Origin: DATFQE01 sp963738205
GTDB lineage: Bacteria > Actinomycetota > Thermoleophilia > Gaiellales > Gaiellaceae
Assembly (NCBI GenBank): GCA_963738205.1
Contig: CAVTVQ010000007.1
Location: forward strand, 1,178,001 to 1,242,000
Direction: 5' to 3'
DNA length: 64,000 bases
Shown here one piece after another: positions 1 through 6,560 of the stretch (positions within the stretch are counted from its first letter, which is position 1; each line of letters opens with the position of its first letter). A model generated the notes under the pieces. It was given only the letters and a program-made list of their open reading frames with translations. It made no database searches and was not told where the DNA came from. The translations under genes and the position numbers were made by a program.

Positions 1-1
1 G

Positions 2-370
2 ATGCCGCTCGTGCAGTTCATCGCCCCCGACGACCCGCGCTGGCTGTCGACGCTCGACGCGATCGGCAGGGAGCTCGTCTCGGACAGCCTCGTCTACCGG
101 TACGACCCGGAGGACTCCCCCGACGGGCTCGACGGCGACGAGGGCACGTTCTCGATCTGCACCTTCTGGTACGTCGAGGCGCTCGCCCGCGCCGGCCGCA
201 TCGAGGAGGCGCGCCTCGCCTTCGAGAAGATGCTCTCGTTCGCGAACCACCTGGGCCTCTACTCCGAGGAGATCGGAGCCAGCGGCGAGGCCCTCGGCAA
301 CTTCCCTCAGGCGTTCACCCACCTGTCGCTGATCAGCGCGGCGGTGAACCTCGACCGGAGGCTCGGCTGA
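2..370 (+). CDS. GH15 glucoamylase-like protein, C-terminal fragment (5' end outside window)
   Basis: The reading frame is open from the first bases of the window, so only the last ~122 residues are visible. They match the end of the (alpha/alpha)6 barrel of glycoside hydrolase family 15: DGLDGDEGTFSICTFWYVEAL (the conserved EGTF..CxFW segment) at about residues 41-61, then LGLYSEEIG and GNFPQAFTHL near the end. Family members hydrolyse alpha-glucans or trehalose in the cytoplasm. It is followed at once by glucokinase- and G6PDH-like remnants, which fits a glucose-releasing operon. A separate GH15 N-terminal fragment lies on the minus strand near 42 kb; nothing here shows the two were once one gene. 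Confidence 0.85.
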   Translation: MPLVQFIAPDDPRWLSTLDAIGRELVSDSLVYRYDPEDSPDGLDGDEGTFSICTFWYVEALARAGRIEEARLAFEKMLSFANHLGLYSEEIGASGEALGNFPQAFTHLSLISAAVNLDRRLG

Positions 371-371
371 C

Positions 372-683
372 GTGACGCGGCCGAACACCTCCGCCAGCCC
401 TCGGGCCGAACTCCCCCTCGGCCCGACCGAGCCCGCCGCGGTGCGTGTGCCTTTCGCCGCCGCCGCGGCCGGGCTCGACTCGATTCGGAGCGCGTCCGGG
501 CGAGTGCGAGGGCGACCGACCGAACGGCTCGTCCAGCAGCGCGAGCTCGAGCGCGTCGACATCCTCACAGCCATCGGCCGCGTCGCGGCCGCGCCGCAGG
601 GCGTCCCGCGCCCGTTGCCGGGGCCGACGCCCAGACTCGCGCGGGAGGGGCTGCCGCTGGCGGCCACCGGAGAGGCCGACTGA
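372..683 (+). CDS. hypothetical protein between GH15 and glucokinase-like remnant
   Basis: A 103-residue ORF starts with GTG one base after the GH15 stop, and its TGA overlaps the ATG of the next ORF by one base (TGATG), the tight coupling seen across this genome. The product is rich in Ala, Pro and Arg with no recognisable domain, signal peptide or membrane segment. Third codon positions are mostly G or C, as in real genes here, but at this GC content that is weak evidence. It may be a remnant of a deleted sugar gene. Function unknown. Confidence 0.35.
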   Translation: MTRPNTSASPRAELPLGPTEPAAVRVPFAAAAAGLDSIRSASGRVRGRPTERLVQQRELERVDILTAIGRVAAAPQGVPRPLPGPTPRLAREGLPLAATGEAD

Positions 684-1036
684 TGATCCTCGCGGCCGAC
701 ATCGGCGCCACGACCGCGCACCTGGCCTTGTTCGACTCGAGCGGGAAGCGACTGCTGAGGGTCGAGACCTACCGCACGGGCGAGCACAACAGCGTCGGCG
801 AGCTCGTCAGCCGCTTTCTCGACTCGATGCCCGCAGGCCCGATCGACTCGGCCTGCTTCGGCGTGAGCCTGCCGTGGGCCGTCTACGCCCATGAGCTGGC
901 CGAGGTCTTCGAGATTCCGATCGTGGTAGTGGTCGACGGCGTCGAGGCGAGCGTGCAGCGACTCCGAGACCTCGCCCGGATCGCGGCAGAGCGCCTAGCC
1001 CTGACCCCCCAACCGAAAGCGGTGTCCAGCGCATGA
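683..1036 (+). pseudogene. glk: glucokinase remnant, internally deleted
   Basis: The 117-residue product begins with MILAADIGATTAHLALFD, the phosphate-binding motif of Glk-type glucokinases (about 320 residues when complete), and SACFGV at about residues 58-63 matches the segment before AGPV. The usual stretch after it is missing: the text jumps to SLPWAVYAHELAEVFEIP (normally NLPW.vdA.eLA). The catalytic ND.EA motif is replaced by VDGVEAS, and the whole C-terminal ATPase half is absent. The short tail ends on ATGA overlapping zwf. A full enzyme would make glucose 6-phosphate for the next gene; this product should be inactive. The pattern suggests several in-frame deletions rather than a simple 3' cut. 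Confidence 0.6.
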
Positions 1037-1671
1037 CTCACAAGCTCGTCCCCGACGACCACGTCATTGTCCTCTTCGGCGCCACCGGCGACCTCGCGCG
1101 GCGCAAGCTCCTGCCGGGCCTGTTCCGGCTCGCCGCTGCGGGCGTCTTGCCGGAGCGCTACCGGATCGTTGCCACCTCCCGCACGCAGCTCGACGATGCC
1201 GGCTTCGTGGAGTTCGCCCGCGAGGCGAACCTCGAGTTCGGCCGCCACCCCGAGCTGAACGGCACCTGGAGCTCGTTTGCGCAGAACCTCTCCTACGTCG
1301 AGACCGAGCCGTCTGCGCTCGCGTCGGCGGTCGAGCGGGCGGAGCGCGAACTCGGAGGCTCGCCGCGCCGGCTGCACTACCTGTCCGTGCCGCCGTTCGC
1401 CTTCGGAAGCGTCGTCGAGACGCTCCGCCCGACCGGCTTGGCCGAGGGGGCGCGCGTCGTGCTCGAGAAGCCCTTCGGGACGGATCTCGAGTCGGCCCGC
1501 GAGCTGAACAGCACCGTCCACTCCGTCTTCGACGAGTCGGATGTGTTCCGGATCGACCACTTTCTCGGCAAGGAAACCGTCCAGAACATCCTGGCGCGCG
1601 GAATCGCCGGGAACGCGATTCCGAAGCAGACGAGCGGGATGTGCGCCGCGAACGACAGCGCCTGCATCTGA
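1033..1671 (+). pseudogene. zwf: glucose-6-phosphate 1-dehydrogenase, N-terminal third only
   Basis: Residues 1-~190 are a clear G6PDH N-terminus (NADP-dependent glucose 6-phosphate oxidation, first step of the oxidative pentose phosphate pathway). Visible are the Rossmann motif FGATGDLARRKLLP (about 15-28), EKPFGTD and RIDHFLGKETVQNIL with the active-site His region. The family is about 450-500 residues; here homology stops after VQNILA at about 1600 and the frame runs only another ~23 unrelated residues. Those bases are the antisense strand of a cydA start (next entry), so the gene is cut at a rearrangement or assembly join. ATG overlaps the preceding stop (ATGA). Confidence 0.8.
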
Positions 1672-1742
1672 CGCGCCTCGAACAGGTATTCCTGATCGAC
1701 TGGCGCGAATGCGGTAGCGATCGTTGAGAACGCGGCCGACAT
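1602..1742 (-). pseudogene. cydA: cytochrome bd ubiquinol oxidase subunit I, N-terminal fragment
   Basis: Reading leftward from an ATG at 1742, the first ~47 residues include FEARQMQALSFAAHIPLVCF followed by GIAFPA, the start of the first membrane helix of a CydA variant common in high-GC Gram-positives. After about 1602 the frame reads into the antisense of zwf, so only one helix of a normally ~450-residue heme protein remains. The haem ligands further in are missing and no function is expected. It is head-to-tail with ndh, another quinone-linked gene, whose start is 1.3 kb away; in an intact genome cydA would run toward the left. Family assignment rests on this short segment only. Confidence 0.55.
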
Positions 1743-1760
1743 CAGCGCGGTTCGTGCAAC

Positions 1761-3039
1761 CTACGGCCGCCGCGTGCCGAGATCAGCCGCGTCCTGCCCT
1801 TCGAGCACTCGCAACTCGGCGATGTCCCGCCGGAACAGCATCGACAGCCAGCCGTCCGCGACGACACGGATGCGGCGTGAGAACAGCGGGAGCTGATGCA
1901 CGTGGTACGCCCGGGTGATCGTCGCGCCGAGCAGGCCCTTCAGCTGCAGGCCGAACGCGCTTGCGATGCCCTTGTCCTTGCCGAGCGTGGCGCCTTGGCC
2001 GAGGCTGCGGTAGCGGTACGGCTTCGACTTGCCGCGGAGCGACTTCGCGAGGCGCCTCGACTGGCGGAGCGCATGCTGGCAGGTCGGGGGATCCGGTCGC
2101 TCGGGCGTGGCGAGGTTGGGCACGCGCGCGCAACCGCCGAGAGCCCACACGTCCGCTCTACCCTCCACCCGCAGGTGGGAGTCGACCAGCACCCGGCCGC
2201 GCTCGTCGAGCGGTAGACCGAAGTCGGCCAGGACGGGGTTCGGCCTCACGCCCGCTGTCCAGACGAGCGTGTCCGTCTCCATGCGGGTGCCGTCGGAGAG
2301 CGTGATCGCGCCGGGCTCGACCGACTGCAGGGTCGTCTCGAGCCGTATGTCCGTGCCACGCTTCCGCAGCTGCGCTGCGGTGTACTCGCCGAGCCGGGTC
2401 GGGACCTCGGCGAGGACCTTCGACCCGGCGTCGACCAGGACCCAGCGATGCTGGCTGTCACGGAGGCTGGGGTAGTGGCGGAGCGCGTCGTTCACGAGGT
2501 CGGTGAGCTCGGCGAGCGCCTCGACGCCGGCGAAGCCCGCACCGACGAACACGAAGGTGAGGTAGCGCTCCGCGTTGTCGGGATCGGCCTCGGCAAGATC
2601 GAGGTTCCTGAGCACGTGGTTGCGCAGGTGGATCGCGTCGGCAAGGCTCTTGAAGCCGAGACGGTGCTCGACGAGGCCAGGGATCGGCAGCATGCGCGGG
2701 ACGGCGCCGAGCGCGACGACGAGGCGCTCGTAGGCCAGTTCGATCGGGCCGAGCTCGGTCTCGACGGCGACCGTCCGGGCCACCTCGTCGAGGCCGACCG
2801 CGCGGCCGCGGACGAGTTCCGCGTGGGAGCACATCATCCGCAGCGGGACGACCGCGTGCCGCGGCTCAATCGCGCCGGCGGCCACTTCGGGGAGCAGCGG
2901 CGTGTAGAGCATCGAGCTGTCCGGGCTGACGATCGTCGCGCCGCCCTTCCCGAGCTGCTTCGCGACGTAGGCGCCGCCGAAGCCGCCGCCGAGGATGAGC
3001 GTTCCCGCCGCGGGCCTGTCGGTGTCCGTTCGAGCTCAT
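1761..3039 (-). CDS. ndh: type II NADH:quinone oxidoreductase (NDH-2), frameshift at N-terminus
   Basis: Single-polypeptide flavoprotein passing electrons from NADH to quinone at the membrane face. The FAD dinucleotide motif TLILGGGFGGAYVAKQL is read from about 3002 leftward and the NADH-binding motif FVFVGAGFAGVEALAEL lies in the middle. That frame has no ATG, GTG or TTG before an in-frame TGA. A natural start exists in another frame: ATG 3039, overlapping the sigma factor stop (ATGA) and reading MSSNGHRQARGG; removing one base near 3003 joins the two. So either the gene carries a one-base insertion or the assembly does. Also odd: the GD motif whose Asp contacts FAD is WALGGCARVP, with Gly for Asp. 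Confidence 0.8.
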
Positions 3040-3869
3040 GCGGCCACTGCGTCGGCGCCGAACTGGTTGTTCGCGCCGAGCTTCCGCAGCGCGTGCAGCT
3101 CGATCTGGCGGGCGCGCTCGCGGGTGACGCCGAGCTCGGCCGCGACGGCGTCCGCCGTGCGGGCGATCCCGTCGCGGAGGCCGAAGCGCAGCTCGATCAC
3201 CTGGCGGCCGCGCTCGGGGAGCGACTTGAGCGTCTGCTCCAGATCGCGTTCCCGATCCTCGTCGGCGAACGACTCGAGCGGGTCGGCGGTGTGCGGGTCG
3301 GCGACCACGTCGGCGAGCGAAGCCTCCGTGTCGCCGGCCAGCGGCTCCTCGAAGGAGGCCATGGGCTGGAAGGCCGCGCGCGCGTCGGAGACCTCGGCGG
3401 TCGTGAGGTCGAGCGCGGCGGCGACTTCGGCAGTGGACGGCTCGCGGGAGAGCTTGCCGCGGAGCTCGCCCTCGGTGCGGCGGATCAGAGCGGCGCGCTC
3501 GGCGAGCGACGCCGGCACGCGGATCGAGCGCGCACGTGAGAGCGCTTCGACGATCCCGTGGCGGATCCACCAGGCGGCGTAGGTCGAAAACTTGGTCTCG
3601 CGGCGGCCGTCGTACTTGTCGACCGCGCGGCATAGCCCGAGCGTGCCTTCCTGGATCAGGTCGAGCAGGTCGATCCCGCGGCTGCGATACGGCTTCGCGA
3701 TCGCGACGACGAGCCGGAGGTTCGACTCGATCAGCCGGCGGCGCGCGTACTCGTCGCCGGCGGCGACGCGCTTCGCGAGCTGAACTTCATCCGCCCGCGT
3801 GAGCAGCGGGTAGCGGCCGATCTCCGAGAGGTAGGTAACGAGCGAGTTGCTTGCGGGCGCTGTCGACAT
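3036..3869 (-). CDS. RNA polymerase sigma factor, sigma-70 family (SigA/HrdB-like)
   Basis: A 277-residue protein with sigma regions in order: 1.2 (LVTYLSEIGRYPLLT, ~9-23), 2 (NLRLVVAIAKPYRSRG, DLIQEGTLGLCRAVDKYD and KFSTYAAWWIRHGI, ~49-108), 3, and 4 with a helix-turn-helix (LGVTRERARQIELHALRKL, ~247-265). It directs RNA polymerase to -10/-35 promoters. It lacks the long acidic N-terminus of a primary sigma factor, so a group 2 alternative sigma of the SigA family is more likely than the housekeeping one. An AAGGAGGA ribosome site precedes ATG 3869. The stop overlaps the start of ndh. Confidence 0.93.
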   Translation of the reverse strand: MSTAPASNSLVTYLSEIGRYPLLTRADEVQLAKRVAAGDEYARRRLIESNLRLVVAIAKPYRSRGIDLLDLIQEGTLGLCRAVDKYDGRRETKFSTYAAWWIRHGIVEALSRARSIRVPASLAERAALIRRTEGELRGKLSREPSTAEVAAALDLTTAEVSDARAAFQPMASFEEPLAGDTEASLADVVADPHTADPLESFADEDRERDLEQTLKSLPERGRQVIELRFGLRDGIARTADAVAAELGVTRERARQIELHALRKLGANNQFGADAVAA

Positions 3870-3952
3870 GGTTCCTCCTTCGTCTTCGATCGTCGGCCAA
3901 GCTACGCCTGTGTCAGCTGGGTCGCATGGGTGAAATCGCCGGTGTGGATCAC

Positions 3953-4195
3953 CTAGGCGGCGAGCAGCTCGTCGTGCGTCTCTTCGTCCTCGATCTGTGC
4001 GAGGTACGCGTACGGGTGGTGGAAGGCGTCCAGTGCGAGCTCCGGGGCCACGTCGAGGGAGAAGAACTCCTCGGTGCGCTTGTCCAGGACCTCGACCGTG
4101 ATCGTGCTGCGGTCTGCGCCCCAGAAGAGCGAGACTGCGATGCCTGAGCTGTCCCTGTGAGCCAGCTCTTTCCGATGTGTTGCCGTTGCTGCCAT
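3953..4195 (-). CDS. small conserved protein of unknown function
   Basis: I chose the start at 4195 (MAATATHRKELAHRD) because AAGGAGAG sits 5 bases before it; an in-frame upstream start at 4240 has no such site. The 80-residue product has an Arg/Lys-rich head, then a beta-rich centre (SSGIAVSLFWGADRSTITVEV) and DAFHHPYAYL near the end. This shape recurs as a small standalone protein in actinobacteria, from memory, without assigned function. No Cys, no membrane segment. A TTGACA hexamer lies at 4240-4235 on this strand, but no matching -10 is evident. Confidence 0.7.
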   Translation of the reverse strand: MAATATHRKELAHRDSSGIAVSLFWGADRSTITVEVLDKRTEEFFSLDVAPELALDAFHHPYAYLAQIEDEETHDELLAA

Positions 4196-4289
4196 GGTGG
4201 CTCTCCTTGGTTCGACTCCGACCTGTCCGGTCGATGTCAACTTTGGAGCGCCGGGCCTAGGCTCGCATCGGCGAGATCACCGTTCTGTA

Positions 4290-5126
4290 CTAGGTGGGTG
4301 TCGGCCCGCTTTCGGAGTCGTCGGCGAGCGTAGGCCCGCGCGGTGGGCGGACGAACGGGTCCGCGTGGCGTGCCGAGAGCTCCTCCGGCCAGTCGCGCGG
4401 ATAGTTGCCGAGACTCGTGCGGCCACCGCCGGGGACGCAAAGCTCGATCGAGATGCGGCCGCCATCGACGCGGATCAGGTTGTACGCCGGGTGGTCGAAG
4501 CCTCGCGTCCGCCACGTCGACACGGTCCCGGAATGGACGAGCAGCATGCCGGCGACCGGCCACACGTACGGCACGTGGCGGTGCCCGGACAGGACGAGGT
4601 CGACGCCGCAGTGGCGGAGCAGCGACAGGACGTCGCCGGCATCTCGCACCTGGTTTCGCTCGCGTCCCGTGCCGGGGATCGGCATCAGGTGGTGGTGGCA
4701 GACGAACACGCGCAGGTCCGACTCGCCGGTGAAGCCCGCCTCGATCCAGCCGTAGTGCTCGCGGCCGATCTCGCCCTCGTCGACGTCCGGCTTCGACGAG
4801 TCGACTGCGACGAGCGCGAGGTCGAGCCCGCCGCACTGCTCACGTAGGCGCGAGTCGCGCGCGCCGAAGGTGTCCTCGAAGCGCAGGTAGCCGACGTTGC
4901 GGGCGTCATGGTTGCCGGGCACGCGCACGACGGCAGCCGCAGCCAGGGGCGCGAGTGCTTCGCGAGCGGCCGGGTACTGGTCGGGATAGCCCTCGTCCGT
5001 GAGGTCGCCGGCGACCACCACCAGATCGGGCTGCGCCTCGTTGATCTCGGCGATCGCGGTCCGAAGCAGCCCCTCGTCGTGCCGGGCGCCACCGACGTGC
5101 ACGTCCGAGATCTGCGCGATCAGCAT
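4290..5126 (-). CDS. calcineurin-like metallophosphoesterase (CpdA/Icc-type)
   Basis: About 278 residues carrying the five blocks of the binuclear metal phosphoesterase fold in order: ISDVHVGG (DxH), VVAGDLTDEG (GD), VPGNHDAR (GNHD), FVCHHHL and LSGHRHVPYV (GHxH). The closest well-known relatives are 3',5'-cyclic AMP phosphodiesterases and Icc-like enzymes; the substrate cannot be told from sequence. Likely cytoplasmic, as no signal peptide is seen. The start is taken at ATG 5126 (MLIAQISDVH), which places the first metal motif at the usual distance; GTG 5144 would add six residues. It is divergent from coxM, with about 140 bases between the two starts. Confidence 0.9.
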   Translation of the reverse strand: MLIAQISDVHVGGARHDEGLLRTAIAEINEAQPDLVVVAGDLTDEGYPDQYPAAREALAPLAAAAVVRVPGNHDARNVGYLRFEDTFGARDSRLREQCGGLDLALVAVDSSKPDVDEGEIGREHYGWIEAGFTGESDLRVFVCHHHLMPIPGTGRERNQVRDAGDVLSLLRHCGVDLVLSGHRHVPYVWPVAGMLLVHSGTVSTWRTRGFDHPAYNLIRVDGGRISIELCVPGGGRTSLGNYPRDWPEELSARHADPFVRPPRGPTLADDSESGPTPT

Positions 5127-5228
5127 TCGTGGAGTCTCGCGCACGATCGCAGCGGAAGCCCCGGGGAACCGCGGCGCAACCGCCTGGCAAGCACCCGCCG
5201 CCGAGCGCCGGCCTCGTTCGCCTCTTCC

Positions 5229-5258
5229 TTGACAACCCCGCCGCGCGCCGCGTTGAAT
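5229..5258 (+). promoter_or_regulatory. promoter of the Mo-hydroxylase operon, probably leaderless
   Basis: TTGACA at 5229-5234 matches the -35 consensus exactly. After 18 bases comes TTGAAT at 5253-5258 (four of six -10 bases). Expected initiation, 7-8 bases on, falls at or next to the ATG at 5266, so the mRNA would begin at its start codon. No Shine-Dalgarno sequence precedes that ATG, which agrees. Confidence 0.6.
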
Positions 5259-5265
5259 CGCGTCG

Positions 5266-6081
5266 ATGCTTCTCGCAGAGGTCGAGTACGCGCGGCCCGC
5301 GAGCGTCGACGAGGCCCTGCGGCTGTTGTCGGGTCACGACGGGGCTCGTGCGCTCGCCGGCGGGCAGACGCTCACCAACGTGATGAAGGCGCGCGCGGCC
5401 GCCCCGGACGTCCTGGTCGACCTCGCCGACCTCGACGAGCTGCGGCGGATCCGGACTGCCGCCGACGGCGGCCTGGAGATCGGCGCGATGGCGACGTATG
5501 CGGACGTGATCGCTTCCTCGGAGGTGGCCGCCGCCCGGCCGATCCTCGCCGACGTCTGCGCGCAGATCGCAGACGTGCAGGTGCGCAACCGCGGCACGGT
5601 GGGCGGCAACCTCTGCACGAGCGACCCGACCAACCATCTGCCGCCGCTGACGGCGGCGCTGGGGGCGACGATGACGATCGCCGGATCCGGCGGCGAGCGC
5701 ACGATCGGTTCGGACGAGTTCTTCCTCGGCGTCTACATGACGGCGGTCGCGCCCGAGGAGCTGCTCACGAAGATCACGATCCCGGCGGCGGCGGGCGCAG
5801 GCGACGGCTTCGCCGCGGTCACGATCGGCAAGGACGGGACCTGCATCGTCAGCGCCGCGGCGAGCGTTCGCGGCGGCCAGGCGAGCATCGCCCTGGGCTG
5901 CGTCGCGGCGGTCCCGGTCGTTCTGAGCGCACCAGCAGAGGAGGGAGCCGTCGGCGAGGCCGTCCGCGCGGCGGCGATCGATCCACCCGACGACGTCCAC
6001 GCCCCCGCCGACTACCGCCGCCACCTCGCCGAGGTGCTGGCCGTCCGGGCCGTCCGGCAGGCACTGGAAGGGACGAGTTGA
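5266..6081 (+). CDS. molybdenum hydroxylase FAD subunit (CoxM/CutM family)
   Basis: A 271-residue FAD-binding subunit of an aerobic-type xanthine dehydrogenase/CO dehydrogenase family enzyme. It takes electrons from the iron-sulfur subunit and passes them to an acceptor. Visible are the two FAD motifs, ALAGGQTLTNVMK (~29-41) and NRGTVGGNLCTSDPTNHLPP (~108-127), plus the C-terminal CO_deh_flav_C-like region. The length fits the family (about 270-290). It heads a coxM-coxS-coxL-coxG run whose stop codons overlap the next starts, consistent with one complex made in fixed ratio. Confidence 0.93.
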   Translation: MLLAEVEYARPASVDEALRLLSGHDGARALAGGQTLTNVMKARAAAPDVLVDLADLDELRRIRTAADGGLEIGAMATYADVIASSEVAAARPILADVCAQIADVQVRNRGTVGGNLCTSDPTNHLPPLTAALGATMTIAGSGGERTIGSDEFFLGVYMTAVAPEELLTKITIPAAAGAGDGFAAVTIGKDGTCIVSAAASVRGGQASIALGCVAAVPVVLSAPAEEGAVGEAVRAAAIDPPDDVHAPADYRRHLAEVLAVRAVRQALEGTS

Positions 6082-6560
6082 TGGAGCCGATCGCGTCCAA
6101 GCGGATCACCGTCACCGTCAACGGCGAGAGCTTCGAGCGCGAGGTCGAAGCGCGCAGGCTGCTCGTCCACTTCCTCCGCGACGACCTCGACCTCACGGGC
6201 ACCCACATCGGCTGCGACACGGGGAACTGCGGTGCGTGCACCGTCATCTACGACGGCATGGCGATCAAGAGCTGCATGATGCTCGCCGTCCAGGCCGACG
6301 GCGCCGTGATCGAGACGGTCGAGGGCCTCGCCGGCGACGACGAACTGCATCCGCTCCAGAAGGCGTTCGGGGCGACGCACGCGCTTCAGTGCGGTTACTG
6401 CACGCCCGGGATGCTGATGAGCGCGAAGCATCTGCTCGAGAACAACCCGGAGCCCACCGAGGTGGAGATCCGGCGCGCGCTGCAGGGGAACATCTGCCGC
6501 TGCACCGGTTACGTCAACATCGTCGAGGCCGTCCAGGCGGCCGCGAAGGGGGCAACGTGA
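6081..6560 (+). CDS. molybdenum hydroxylase [2Fe-2S] subunit (CoxS/CutS family)
   Basis: A 159-residue iron-sulfur subunit. The plant-ferredoxin-type cluster is bound by C45, C50, C53 and C65 (GCDTGNCGACT, then C). The second cluster, next to the molybdopterin, is bound by C104, C107, C139 and C141 (QCGYCTPG and CRCTGY). All eight Cys are present, so it should be functional. ATG overlaps the coxM stop by one base (TGATG); the end overlaps the large subunit by four (GTGA). It carries electrons from the Mo site to FAD. Confidence 0.95.
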   Translation: MEPIASKRITVTVNGESFEREVEARRLLVHFLRDDLDLTGTHIGCDTGNCGACTVIYDGMAIKSCMMLAVQADGAVIETVEGLAGDDELHPLQKAFGATHALQCGYCTPGMLMSAKHLLENNPEPTEVEIRRALQGNICRCTGYVNIVEAVQAAAKGAT

